The notes under the pieces: generated by a model | What the model was told of the DNA's origin: nothing | The model's database searches: none | What the model saw: only the letters and a program-made list of their open reading frames with translations | Program-made: the position numbers and the translations under genes | Shown here: positions 43,584-54,540 of the stretch, piece after piece | How the letters are laid out: each line of letters starts with the position of its first letter | Position numbering within the stretch: position 1 is the first letter of the stretch | Assembly (NCBI GenBank): GCA_911728435.2 | Contig: OU452199.1 | Location: 2,924,860 to 2,988,859, forward strand | Source of the DNA: Apoderus coryli | Lineage: Eukaryota > Arthropoda > Insecta > Coleoptera > Attelabidae | Direction: 5' to 3' | DNA length: 64,000 bases

Positions 43584-46500
43584 TTAATGATATTTGTAGC
43601 ATTCCATCGTTACCAAAGAACAACCATGGCATCTTTCGTCTGATTTACACATTAAACCCTCACCGCAGACGCCGAGAATGTTGAGTGCACCACCACACCG
43701 TTCACCTGGGCCCTAAAATGAGCAAACAAATTCGTAAAATATCTTCAAATCACCACAGACACGAAGTGTCTAATTATTTGTAAAAATGTATTACTTGGCG
43801 ATATTTGGCGTCGCAAATAATATTCTAAACTTAACGCTTTTGCCATTAATATAGATGATTATTTAAAGAATCAAAAAAACTATCGACAGATTTATTACAT
43901 ACATCTCTACTGAGACATTAACTTCACCTATTTTTATTGTTATCCTTCAACGTCAATATCAGCATTTTTATTAGTTGACAATTACGTGAAAAGTTACGTA
44001 GCAATTGAGCGACAGTTGGGTGCATCACAGCCGTTCAACTGGACAGAGAAGTGAGGCTATGCTGTGCTAATTGAGTAGAGTGTGCCTCGCATCTCTCACT
44101 TGTTCTACTCCTTTGAATTCAAGAATAGCCCCCAGCTGATCTTGTTTTGTGGCAGGATAACTTTTTCGGCGTTATCCTTCTTCGCAAAATATCACTTCAA
44201 TTTTCACTATTAAGAGCAAAAACTTTTTTATTTGTAGATTTAGAAGAAAAAGTCATTCTTTATACAAACGTCTGCTTGTGACAAAACTACAATTTCAAAT
44301 ACCAAATTTACAATTACTATAGAGGGTATATCAAAAATAATATTTTTAATGATTTTGATTTTCTTGTTTTTTTAATTTAATTATTTTAATAGTAGCTATG
44401 AAATTAACCACTTTGAGAAAAAGGTTTATTAGTGTTTTTTGCACAATTGGTGTAATAAATCACGGTTTTGAAAATATTTTCATAAAATTAAAAAAAAAAA
44501 CAAAAAATCAAAATCATTAAAAATGTTATTTTTGATATTCCCTGTATAGTAATCGTAAATTTGGCATTTGAAATTGTAGTTTCGACACAACCAGACGTTT
44601 TTATAAAGAACGACTTTTTCTTCTACATCGACAAATAAAAAAGTTTTTCCTCTTCCAAACTCTATCCGTGGACACATTGTATATTTTTGATTTTTTTTGG
44701 TAAATATAAAATCAAAAATGAATTGTGTTTACCCTGTATACAAATCTATTTTTTTATAGAAAATGTAAAAGTTTTTACGTTTCACTCTGAAGAATTGCTA
44801 AAAAACGTTGTCCAACGTGACGTAAAAGAAATATAATCGTATTTGACGTGACGTCACACAAACTTTGGCAGTATAGTTTATCCAAAGTTAATTTAAAATT
44901 ATGGTGACGATTTCTTGATTTTTGGTCAATAAATTAAACTTGTTTCTTTATTTTTTTGTTTTAAATGTCATTTAGGAAAACTTGACGTTTCGACAATTTT
45001 TTTCTGTCTTTTTCAAAATTTTTTCTTTTTTTTTCCTGCACAGCGCCAGCGTGGGCATTACAAAATCAACGTCAACTTAGGTACAATCACATCACATAAT
45101 ATAATAACATAACATAATTAAAATCGTTTATTAAACCTATTTCAACTAGTTTTAAGTTAAATCTGTAACATGAACTGTGTAATAAACGATTTTAATTATG
45201 TTATGTTATAATATTATGTTATGTGATTGTAGCTAAGTTGACTTTGTTTTAGTAATGCCCACGCTGTGCAGAAAAAAAAGACCAAATTTTGAAAAAGACA
45301 GAAAAAAATTGTCGAAACGTCAAGTTTCATTAAATGACTTTTAAAACAAAAAAATAAAGAAACAAGTTTATTTTATTGACCAAAAATCAAGAAATCGTCA
45401 CCATAATTATAAAGAAAAAAGGATCAAAGAAACTGTCAAGAAAAACTGTTAATTTAAAATATATAAATTTAACAATTCTTCCGGAGCTATCCGTTCCCAT
45501 GCCTCTTTACATTATAAAAGGGCATCGAATGCAGCATTTTTTGATTCAGTTCTCCCTCGTATATAAGACATATAATAAATCATGCCTGCCAAAGGATACC
45601 GACAGTAATAAAAATAACTACAGTGACTGGAAAAAGTATTGGGTTAATGATTAATCGGAAAAAAAAAGTTTGCAAATAAATATATAAATGAAACAAATAA
45701 TTTTTGGCAACGTTATTTTCTCAGATTAATCTAAATATAATCGGATGGACATCATATGGTATGGCGAAGACTTAATGTGGAATTTAAACAAGGAAATTTG
45801 TGTCCGACGGTAAAACACGGTGGCACAATATTGTAACCATGATTTGCTCAATAGTTCTTTTATACAACTGAACATACAATTACATTACATTACAAATATT
45901 AACAAAGTCAGTCATACAAGTTTCGAGGGTAAAATCCTCATCATCAGTAAGTCAAGACATTGCGGAATACATACGTTCAATTATTGTGAAGAATTTTTAG
46001 AATTTATACATAAAAATTGACGAAATTACAAATATTAAATTACGGGCTTCATTGAGCTGAACAATTTGGTTTTCTTTTTATTGATCATTCCAATGGAATA
46101 AAGATATTAAATTTCAAGAAAATGCGATTAATTTAACAAACGCGTGGTTATTTTGAAATTAATTTAAATCAATGTCTTGACGGATTTTTGTAATGTCACT
46201 GATGATGAGGATTTTATCCTCGAAACATATATGACTGACTTTGTCAATATCGGGCAATATATACAGGGTGGTCCAACGAAAAGTTTGCACCTAGCTTTTC
46301 TCTTTTTTTTGTAGTCGAATGCGAAAATGCTCGGACACGTCGATTTTGCTTTTGAGGGGGACACATTTTAAACATATTTTTCGATCTGCGCCTTTAACCC
46401 CCTAGCGGGGGTGAGTAACAACCCTAAAATTTTAAATGGAAAGAGGGGTCTAATGACATATCATTTGAAAGGACACAAAATTGTCTTTCTAATGATACCC

Positions 46501-49500
46501 TATTTGTCGAATTTTACTAAAACAGTTAATACGAAAACGACTTTAAAGACATTAAGCCGATAATTTTGGTATTAATGAGAAATACAAATAAGTTTTAATT
46601 ATTACGACTGAAAACAACTACAATCATTTCTAAATTATTTACTTTGAAGAAAAACGGGATTTCAAAAACACTATCTTATTTATCAGAACTAAATTCCTCA
46701 CTAATCGTTTGCGTTTTTTGTTGAAATAAAAACTGCAGATACGTGTAGGAAAAGAATTTACACCGTTTATTTTAGTCTTTTCATTGATTCAGTTTGGTTG
46801 CTTCTCAAGTTATTTTACTTTTACCGTACAAAATGATTTATTCCATTCTAGAACGAGTTGAAATTGTTAAACTTTATTTTCAAAATAATAGTAGTGCTAG
46901 ACTTACGGCTCGCTTATTTAATGAGAGACATCCCGATAAAAATGTGAATGATGTGTACGTTGGCAAGTTAGTTAAAAAGTTTGTAGATACCGGATCTGTC
47001 TGTAATGTAAAACACCAGCCGCAGAAACCGATCAGAAATGAAGCTGTGGAAGTCGCTGTTTTAGGGCATGTTGAAATGGATCATAGTCAAAGTACCCGTC
47101 AACTAGCTGAAGCCTCAGGTGTCTCCCGTTCGTCCATAATACGAATTTTAAAAGCGTACAAATTTCATCCGTACAAAATCAAATTAGTACAGGAACTAAA
47201 TGAGGATGATCCTGATAGAAGGCTGCAATTTTGTGAAGCAATGAGCCAGCGTTTAATTGAAGATCCGCAATTATTATTTAACATTTGTTTTTCCGACGAA
47301 TGCACATTTTATTTGAATGGAGCTGTAAATAGGCACAATTGCCGTTACTGGGATGACAGTAACCCACATTTATTCCGTGAGGTTCATACCCAGTATCCTC
47401 AAAAAATAAACGTCTGGTGTGGCATATTAGGAAATCATATTATAGGACCACTTTTTATTCCTGGAAATTTAACTGGTGAAGTGTACCTAAACATGCTTGA
47501 AGACACAATTGATCCTTTAATAACACAAATAATAGAAGATGACCAAAATCATACTGCTGATCGGCTTTATTTCCAGCAAGATGGAGCACCTCCGCACTAT
47601 GTGGCTCCTGTAAGACAGTTCTTAGATGACCGGTTCCCTGGACGGTGGATTGGAAGGAGGGGCCCAATTGAATGGCCTGCCAGGTCACCGGATTTATCGC
47701 CTTTAGACTTTTTTCTTTGGGGGCACTTAAAAAATAAATGTTTTGCCACGAAGCCCGAGTCCATAGAAGATCTTCGCCAACGCATTACAGAAGAGTGCAG
47801 AAACATAACACCTGATATGCTACAAAATGTTAGAAATAGATTTGAACAAAATCTGTATTATTGTATGGAATCAAATGGGTCACATTTTCAACATTTGTTA
47901 ATGTAACGTTTTAATAAATCAATTTAACAGCTTGTTTACTTTTTTTACAAAGCAATGTTAAAACTAACAAACATTGGAATGTACTAACGATTGCAGGTGT
48001 TTTCACTCGCAATAATTAAAACTTATTTGTATTTCTCATTAATACCAAAATTATCGGCTTAATGTCTTTAAAGTCGTTTTCGTATTAACTGTTTTAGTAA
48101 AATTCGACAAATAGGGTATCATTAGAAAGACAATTTTGTGTCCTTTCAAATGATATGTCATTAGACCCCTCTTTCCATTTAAAATTTTAGGGTTGTTACT
48201 CACCCCCGCTAGGGGGTTAAAGGCGCAGATCGAAAAATATGTTTAAAATGTGTCCCCCTCAAAAGCAAAATCGACGTGTCCGAGCATTTTCGCATTCGAC
48301 TACAAAAAAAAGAGAAAAGCTAGGTGCAAACTTTTCGTTGGACCACCCTGTATAGCTTACTTGTGCAGCAGACGTCGTTTTAATAAAACTAAAATTAGAA
48401 AGACTATAATCGGATATAGCAAGTCTCTATTTGTCGTTGATCGTGAATGCAATTGCCGACGCAAGTATAGCCAAAATCACAAGGTAAATCCATACAGAGA
48501 CTCTAGCATTATTTGGGGTAAAAATGTCGCTCATTGGCCCTTCGTTTAATGATTAAATCGCCCTGTATATTTTAATATTCGAATCAATTCAGGATTTAGA
48601 AATAAAATTGGAATAAAATAAATCAATTCTACATGAAAATTAATTTTAAAGGTTAAGTGAAACTCAATAATGCTAAAAATGTGCAAATGTATTACCTTTG
48701 CACATACCCGCCTACTACATGCATCCCTCGTTTCACCCCATGAACACATCTCTTTTGGCGTTTCTTCGCAATCAATCTGATTTTCGCATGATAGGCATGG
48801 TTCAATCCACATGGTAGCAGTTTGCACCCTAAAGAAATTTACCGATAACAATTAATAAATATTCATTCATCATTTGGAGCATAATATGTATAGTTGAGAC
48901 CAGTGGCGGAGCCAGAATTTTTGTTTTTGTTTTTCAATGATGTATTTATAATGGGCTACAAACTAAAGAAAAAGGCAATATTTAGGCAAATATAGGGTTA
49001 AATTACAATGAAAAAACATACCTCATTTGTTCATGTCCATGTTATAGTTATGAAAGAAACAAGTTTTTTAATAAATGATGATTGGTGGCATCATTTATTA
49101 AAAAACTTGTTTCTTTCATAATTATAACATGGACATGTTTCGGAGTCCGAGAAATTGGTCTCTGCCTTTACAACAATCAGATATTTCTTGCAAGGCTGAT
49201 GATGGAGTTGAGACTCCGAAAAATGTGTCTGTAATTGTGAAAGAAACAAATGTTTGGGAATATTGTAGAAATGTAGCAGCAGGGGGTCCACCGAAACCAA
49301 ATGACACCCTTCTAGGAGGTATATTTTGTACATTTTTGTATATTTTAAGTTTTAATTAGCCATTTATTAAAGTAATCGTTAATATTTCTGGTAATTAACT
49401 GTGGAAATTGTTTTCTACAGAGTCTAAGGTGTCGAGTGACTTATTTCGAGTATGGAGTTACTAATCTCAAATGCGAATACACGTGTTGGTTTTAAGAAAT

Positions 49501-49716
49501 TGGTATTATGTCCTTGTCTTGGATTTTACATGATTTGGACCACTTATCGGAGGCATTTAAAAACCCTAGAGAAGTTACAGATCTATTTGCCACACTATAT
49601 GTTATATTTACTTAGTTTACTTAAAAAATTACAGAAAATACTTACATTTCACAAATAATTAACAAGAGCGTGGTAACAATAACAAATGATGCCACTGTAG
49701 TTGTAGATGTAAACAT
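43584..49716 (-). CDS. Neuroparsin-like neurohormone, gene C
   Basis: Exons on the minus strand: 49646-49716, 48696-48828, 43584-43712; 110 residues. The signal exon is MFTSTTTVASFVIVTTLLLI plus ICE and ends at GTAAGT, phase 2. Exon 2 reads CLSCENQIDCEETPKEMC then GETRDACSRRVCAK. Exon 3 reads GPGERCGGALNILGVCGEGL, then CHGCSLVTMEC, ending YKYH. All twelve cysteines are kept. Introns are 817 bp and 4983 bp; the large one holds a MITE, two foldbacks and an intact DD41D transposon. The transcript exon extends at least to 49751 (acceptor TTTCAG upstream), so a further 5' exon lies above this position; I could not place its promoter. Predicted to be functional; it is the most diverged of the three. 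Confidence 0.85.
43713..44211. other. Gene C intron 2, 3' part
   Basis: AT-rich intronic DNA without a feature I can support. Confidence 0.4.
44212..44679. mobile_element. Foldback MITE copy D, left end missing
   Basis: Same family as 13040-14007. It starts inside the left arm (AAGAGCAAAAACTTTTTTAT) and ends with the right terminus CTCTATCCGTGGACACATTG followed by TA. The centre is inverted relative to copy A. About 20 bp of left terminus are lost. Confidence 0.75.
44897..45408. mobile_element. Foldback element with arms of about 235 bp
   Basis: AATTATGGTGACGATTTCTT (44897) is the complement of the sequence ending at 45408. The arms pair through TTGTTTCTTTATTTTTTTG, ACTTGACGTTTCGACAATT and TAATTAAAATCGTTTATTA; a spacer of about 42 bp separates them (45137-45178). 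No coding capacity. Confidence 0.8.
45409..45915. other. Gene C intron 2, no gene
   Basis: A plus-strand frame at 45376-45654 has low-complexity character and no known family. Nothing else is seen. Confidence 0.4.
45900..46252. repeat. Foldback with paired GTTTCG cores
   Basis: AACAAAGTCAGTCATACAAG (45901) and ATGACTGACTTTGTCAATAT (46231-46250) are complementary. Both arms contain GTTTCGAGG, a stem and CCTCATCATCAGT (45919-45946 and its inverse 46198-46225). The DD41D transposon sits immediately outside the right arm. Confidence 0.7.
46264..48350 (+). mobile_element. Intact DD41D Tc1/mariner-type transposon
   Basis: 2087 bp flanked by TA (46262-46263 and 48351-48352). The terminal inverted repeats begin CAGGGTGGTCCAACGAAAAG and extend about 351 bp (46264-46614 and 47999-48350), identical by eye over about the first 340 bp. 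One intact transposase frame lies between. Near-identical long ends and an open frame point to recent activity. It lies in intron 2 of neuroparsin gene C on the opposite strand. Confidence 0.9.
46833..47906 (+). CDS. DD41D transposase, intact
   Basis: 357 residues from the ATG at 46833 (MIYSILERVEIVKLYFQ); an upstream in-frame extension to 46794 lacks an ATG. Residues 1-130 hold two helix-turn-helix units (LTARLFNERHPDKNVNDVY; STRQLAEASGVSRSSIIRIL). The catalytic triad is D155 in CFSDECTFY, D250 in FQQDGAPPHY and D292 in SPDLSPLDFFLWG; 41 residues separate the last two, giving DD41D rather than the DD34D of classical mariners. A C-terminal helix-rich region ends HFQHLLM. The enzyme excises and inserts at TA. 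A related but dead copy lies at 58.9-59.7 kb. No disabling mutation is visible. Confidence 0.88.
   Translation: MIYSILERVEIVKLYFQNNSSARLTARLFNERHPDKNVNDVYVGKLVKKFVDTGSVCNVKHQPQKPIRNEAVEVAVLGHVEMDHSQSTRQLAEASGVSRSSIIRILKAYKFHPYKIKLVQELNEDDPDRRLQFCEAMSQRLIEDPQLLFNICFSDECTFYLNGAVNRHNCRYWDDSNPHLFREVHTQYPQKINVWCGILGNHIIGPLFIPGNLTGEVYLNMLEDTIDPLITQIIEDDQNHTADRLYFQQDGAPPHYVAPVRQFLDDRFPGRWIGRRGPIEWPARSPDLSPLDFFLWGHLKNKCFATKPESIEDLRQRITEECRNITPDMLQNVRNRFEQNLYYCMESNGSHFQHLLM
48351..49033. other. Gene C intron sequence around exon 2
   Basis: 48360-48560 ends in ATCGCCCTGTATAT, another transposon-type end, and contains no gene. Exon 2 of neuroparsin C is at 48696-48828. The rest of intron 1 up to 49033 is AT-rich. 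Confidence 0.4.
49034..49135. repeat. Near-perfect 47-bp hairpin
   Basis: Left arm 49034-49080 and right arm 49089-49135 pair with one mismatch around the 8-nt loop ATTGGTGG. It lies in intron 1 of neuroparsin gene C. Directly downstream is ACATGTTTCGGAGTCCGAG (49133-49151), paired with GAGACTCCG near 49210. Confidence 0.8.
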
Positions 49717-49751
49717 AGTACAATTCTTCCCAAGGTTTTAGTATGGAATGC

Positions 49752-50529
49752 CTGAAATTGGACAAAAAGAATACGTTTAGAGATCGGCAATATTAAAAAA
49801 GTTATTTCTTCTAAACTTCACGGAATCAATAGACCGGTTTTTTTTTTTAATTACGAGGTTGGTTTGATAAGTCCGTGATTTTTTTCACATTCCCGTGCAG
49901 TAACTTTATTGGCAACACTGCTTCTGTCAACAGCCATCTATCGTCTATAGACTACAGGTAAATTTTAAGCAAGCTACGTCAGTTAGTTTTGTAAGTTTGG
50001 CTGCTATTGAAAGCAGCTAACCTCGGTAGTTTTATCGGTACTATGGGGATCCTGAACCGTCAATTCCATTGATTGAAATGTACAAGTGACGCTGAACATC
50101 CAGGTGCACCAAAAGAAATCGTTACGCCAGAAATCTTCGCTAAAATCCTTGGATATAGGACGATCGAATTTTGAAAACGCTTATTTTGACGGCCTCAGGA
50201 TTATTATTTAAAAAATTAGAAATACGTTGGTTGTGCTAAATTTATCGAGCTAAAAGATGATTATGTAGAAAAATAAAATGATTTTGTTTTTGTAAGTGAT
50301 CATATTCACCTTCATTTATCATTTTATTCTGTACGTGGTTTTTTAAATTTAGTTGAAAATTTTTTGCTTTTTGAAGTTATTAAAAACGCCTTTCTCAAAT
50401 GAATATTTTACGCAAAAAAAGTGCCAAACTATGGCGATTTTTCTTGAATAGTTTTAAACCATTCGTGCGATATACCACCTATTTTTGAATTGAAAATGGG
50501 TTTGAATTCAGAGTCGTATTTAAAAAAAC
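49752..50529. other. Upstream flank of gene C
   Basis: Should contain the gene C 5' exon and promoter, but I cannot recognise a TATA/initiator pair like those of genes A and B. No other gene is seen. Confidence 0.35.
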
Positions 50530-50812
50530 CAAGTTGATGATAATTTTTCAAAAACGAAACGTCGTTGTGAAAATTTGTAAACGCTGTTTTGTTCTCCTCA
50601 AAAGTAACAACGAGAAAGTACTTTTAATTTTTTTATATCTGTAAAACTAATGTCAGAAATAAAAACTAAAATCGCAAAAAATCGTTTTTTCAAAAATTCT
50701 CGAAAACGGCTAAAGTTAGTTTACTTTTGAAAACACCATTTAAAAGGTGTTTAGATTGTACAACTTTTCTCTAAATGAACCGACATTGTAACTCCTACCG
50801 TTTCCAAGATAC
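50530..50812. repeat. Half copy of the 759-bp foldback element
   Basis: Matches the right arm of 34633-35391 from AAGTTGATGATAATTTTTCA through GAGAATTTTTGAAAAAAC on the opposite strand, CACCTTTTAAATGG and TCCTACCGTTTCCAAGAT. The other arm is absent. Confidence 0.7.
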
Positions 50813-50889
50813 ATCAATTCTTCTTGAAAAATTCGTTAGAACTTCAGAAATAATCCTATTTGTCCAACAAGTCCTTCTATGTTCTGTTA
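50812..50889. repeat. 77-bp direct repeat, copy 1
   Basis: ATCAATTCTTCTTGAAAAAT to TCTATGTTCTGTTA; recurs at 55381-55457 practically unchanged. In both places it starts a segment near the tandem repeats. Confidence 0.75.
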
Positions 50890-51490
50890 CACCATTCTTC
50901 TTCTTATTGTAGATTATTAGCTATTCACGGACGCCTATGGTACATAAATTTATTGTCGTGTATTTTTAATGAACTACTTAAAAGGCTAAATATATCATTT
51001 TTACAGTCTAATTTTGTCTACCCTTTTTTTTACTTTTTATGAACGCCTATGTAAACAAGTGTTTTTTGATACTGTATTTTGTAGGTTATCTTATATCAAA
51101 ATTATATAAAAATAATAATTTTTCTGGTATACATGGGAAATATTATTTATTTTTGACCCCTTTTCCACTATTTACGAACCTATGTAAGCAATTTGTTTAT
51201 GATACATTTCGTAGGTTATATTCTATTAAAGCTATAAATAACCAGTCAATATTTCTGCTATGTTTAAGAAACATGTGTATTTTTTCAGATTTTAACTCCT
51301 TTATACACTATTTTCGAACGCCAATGCGATCTAATTTTTGAATGGTTAATATTTTAGGTTACACTTTATTAAACCAATAAAAACTTATGCAATATTTCGG
51401 ATACGTTTAAGAAATATGAGTTTTTAAAAAATTTTCAAACCTTTTTTAAACCCTTTGTCTACGCTCAATATTTCGCAAAAGTTAACCACA
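50885..51490. repeat. Degenerate tandem repeat array 1
   Basis: Monomers of roughly 145 bp marked by CGGACGCCTATGG (50928), TGAACGCCTATGTAAAC (51037), CGAACCTATGTAAGC (51173), CGAACGCCAATGCGATC (51314) and CTACGCTCAAT (51459). Order matches the monomers of array 3. Confidence 0.7.
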
Positions 51491-52648
51491 GCACCACAGT
51501 ATACAATATAATTTAAACATGATTTTCTGAACGCTTTTCACGCTAAAACAGTTTCGAAAAATTGTATCAACATCATCAGAACATGACTAGCATTTAGTTA
51601 AACTTATACAATTTACTACTCTCTACCTGTTAACAAATTATATAAGTTTAACTAAATAGCTTGAATAAGTGATGATAAAATCATCATTAATTGAATGTTG
51701 TGATTACTTCGTCCTATATCCCACTGTTTCCTCATAAAAAAATAATATATAATATGATATGGAGCGCTAAAACAATTAGACAATTTACCTAACTTGGTCG
51801 CAACAAAAAAAAAAAGGTTTTGTTCATTTTGTGCGTAATACTGCCCTGCTACGGAAGAAAGCCGTACGTGCATTTTTTTCGAAATTGAGATTATAATATT
51901 TTTGAAATCTACGTTATCAAAACTCCCTAAAAAATCTAAATTTGTTTATAATTTTTAAATAAAATATGGAGAAAATATTATTTAAAAATATACCACTTTG
52001 TACATAAATGCCGAAACGAGCACATTCGGCTTTGAAGCCAAGTATTGTTCTACTTTACATCACGCAAAAAATGCCAAAACTATATGATTTTGTCGGAGTT
52101 GTTAAAGGTTGTACAAATAAAGTAATCGTAAAGGAAATGGATTTCTCCAACTTCAAAAAATTGCCTAGTAGGACGACCCAATATCAGCTTCAAAAAATGA
52201 ACAAAAACAGGCCCTTTGCTAAAGGATATAGTTCAGATTACTGTAAAACGAGGTCATGATAATATATTTTATCAAACAACTTACTATTACCAAATTGACA
52301 TAGAACTTAATTTCATTCCCAAAAGACTTTTGAATTTGAAAATCGTAGACAATGTTGATAGAGACAGAGGAATAACGGAAAAAAGAAAAAATACCATACC
52401 TAAAAATCTGAGTTCTATTTTTCCTCCACATAAGTTAGAATTTTGGAAAATCTCGCAACTAACAACTCGTCTGTGTCATTAATTGATACGATTGAGGATG
52501 AATAGATTTGTTGCGAAAAAAAGGAAATAGCCTATTTTATATATTTTAAATGTTTTTGTTGTTTCCACAGTTTTCTTGGAATTTTAAATCAATGGCCCTT
52601 TTATTTCAATGTTTTGATTTTTGAGATTTATTGGTTCCTAATTTTTAT
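51491..52648. other. Stretch with an unidentified frameshifted coding-like region
   Basis: A GTTTCG/CATCATCAG core lies at 51550-51580. At 52008-52259 and 52216-52482 two overlapping plus-strand frames (MPKRAHSALKPSIVLLY; TTYYYQIDIELNFIPK) have plausible composition and may be one broken protein. I do not recognise a family. The rest is AT-rich. Confidence 0.35.
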
Positions 52649-54540
52649 TTATTTATTTATTTATTTAAGATACACTGCCCAGACAGATAAATAATCCAAT
52701 TAAAGGGCAGGAAAAATTATAGTAAATTCTTAATATCTAACACTAAATTTATATTCTAAGAAATATATTTTTTATACAAAACAAAGTTGAATTAAAAATA
52801 TCAATTTGCACGGACACAGAGTTACAAGTATGGCACATAAAATATAAAGGGGAACGCAACAACAAATTAGTACGCGGGGCCGGAAAGTAAAATACGATTC
52901 CGTTATTACGTGTACGTAGATTTGGGACACAAAAAGGAATCTGGCTTAAAAACTCTGGACAGTCAAGAAGTCCATTAATAATCTTAAAGAACAATACTAG
53001 AGCGGAATATTCTCTCCGAGTATTTAATGATACTAGATTAAAACGGTTTAACAGAATATCATGAGGAAAGCCAATGGATGGATAAACCCCATCAACCCGA
53101 AACCACAGGAACTTGGCAAACCGACGCTGGATGCGCTCAATATTATTCATATGTATGGCATACATAGGATTCTATACTACAGATGCATATTCCAGTTTAG
53201 ATCTGACAAATGCGTTGAAAAGAACAATGAGAGTTTGAGGTGTCAGAAACTCTTTCGAATTGCGCACAATAAAACCCAGAGATCTATAGGATGCTGAAAC
53301 TATATTATTGTAATGATTAGTAAAGCTCAGTTTACCATCAAACCAAACACCTAAATCTTTAAACCCATCACAAGTTGTTAGTGGACTATTATTTATACAA
53401 TATGAAAATTTGACAGGGTTTATTTTCCGTGTATAGGAAACACTAAAACATTTATCAATATTCAGATAAAGATTATTACGGACACACCATTCATATACAA
53501 CATTTAAATCGTCCTGAAGATGAGAACAATCTTCAGTACTATTAATGACAGAATATACTTTGAAGTCGTCAGCATATAATAACGAACTATTTGTCAAGCC
53601 ACTAGAAATATCATCGATAGAACACAGGAACAACAATGGTCCAAGGACAGAGCCCTGGGGAACACCAGATGACACTTTAAAATTTGCGGAACGAAATCCT
53701 CGACTTTCCACATACTGAGATCTATCCTTCAGATACGACTTCAAAAGCAGCAGTAAATTATAAGATAGTCCATAACGACACAGTTTACGCAGTAGAATAC
53801 CATGATTAAGTGTATCAAAGGCTTTAGAAAAATCAGTGTAGATTACATCTACCTGACTCCCGTTATCAAGTCGCTCAGTTAAAAACTGTGTTAAAACCAA
53901 TAAATTAGTTGACGTAGAACGACCGCGAAAAAAGCCATGTTGTACCGATGAAATCTGACGCCTAACATGGCTCATAATAATATCATGGAGCACAAATTCA
54001 AGAACTTTAGAAAAACACGACTGTATGGAAATTGGTCTATAATTTGAAATATCCTGTTTATCTCCCTTCTTATGAACCGGCGTTACTCTAGAAGATTTCC
54101 AATCAGAGGGGAAACTACACGATCGCAAAGAAACATTGAATATTGTACACAATGGTGTAGCAAACACAGTGGCACAATCCCTAATTACAAAAGATGGTAT
54201 ACCATCAGGACCCGATGTAAATTTTAACCTTCTCAAAGTTCCATAGACCTCCGTCTCAGTAATCACACGATCCGGTAAATGAGACACATTCACAACATCA
54301 AACAATCCCTGATCAATATCAAATGCCTGAGATCCAACATCATACGTTGAAAAATTCCGCAAATTTATTGACAAGCTCCTGCCGATCATCAATATTATTA
54401 CCATTGTAAGTCATACTACCAGGCAATCGCCCAGATTTGCTTCTGGAATTGACAAAAGACCAAAACTTGTTAGGATCACTACTCAATCTACGCTCAACAT
54501 CACGCAAGTACACCCTGTAAGAGGAACTCTCACCTAGTTT
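52649..54540 (-). mobile_element. Non-LTR retroelement copy 1, 5'-truncated
   Basis: Minus-strand RT. The frame 54404-53172 (410 codons) covers GPDGIPSFVIRDCA, RPISIQSCFSKVLE, VQHGFFRGRSTSTNL, YTDFSKAFDTLNHG, GVPQGSVLGPLLFL, YADDFKVYSVI (YADD) and DLGVWFDGKLSF. It stops at a single TGG-to-TAG change after LEYASVV; the same frame resumes (53165-52749) with NPMYAIHMNNIERIQRRF to the C-terminus. Minor differences near 54350 put the first residues out of frame. The 3' tail is TAAA repeats (minus strand) at 52649-52670. A near-identical element sits at 60742-62810. Confidence 0.88.

Noticed and set aside
46164..46364. Open frame MSPSKAKSTCPSIFAFD on the minus strand, and its twin at 48250-48549 on the plus strand
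   Set aside because: Both are translations of the terminal inverted repeats of the DD41D transposon, so they are mirror images of one noncoding sequence.
54505..54520. ACACCCTGTAAG as a transposon end
   Set aside because: It is coding sequence of the minus-strand retroelement and recurs in its sister copy at 62598.
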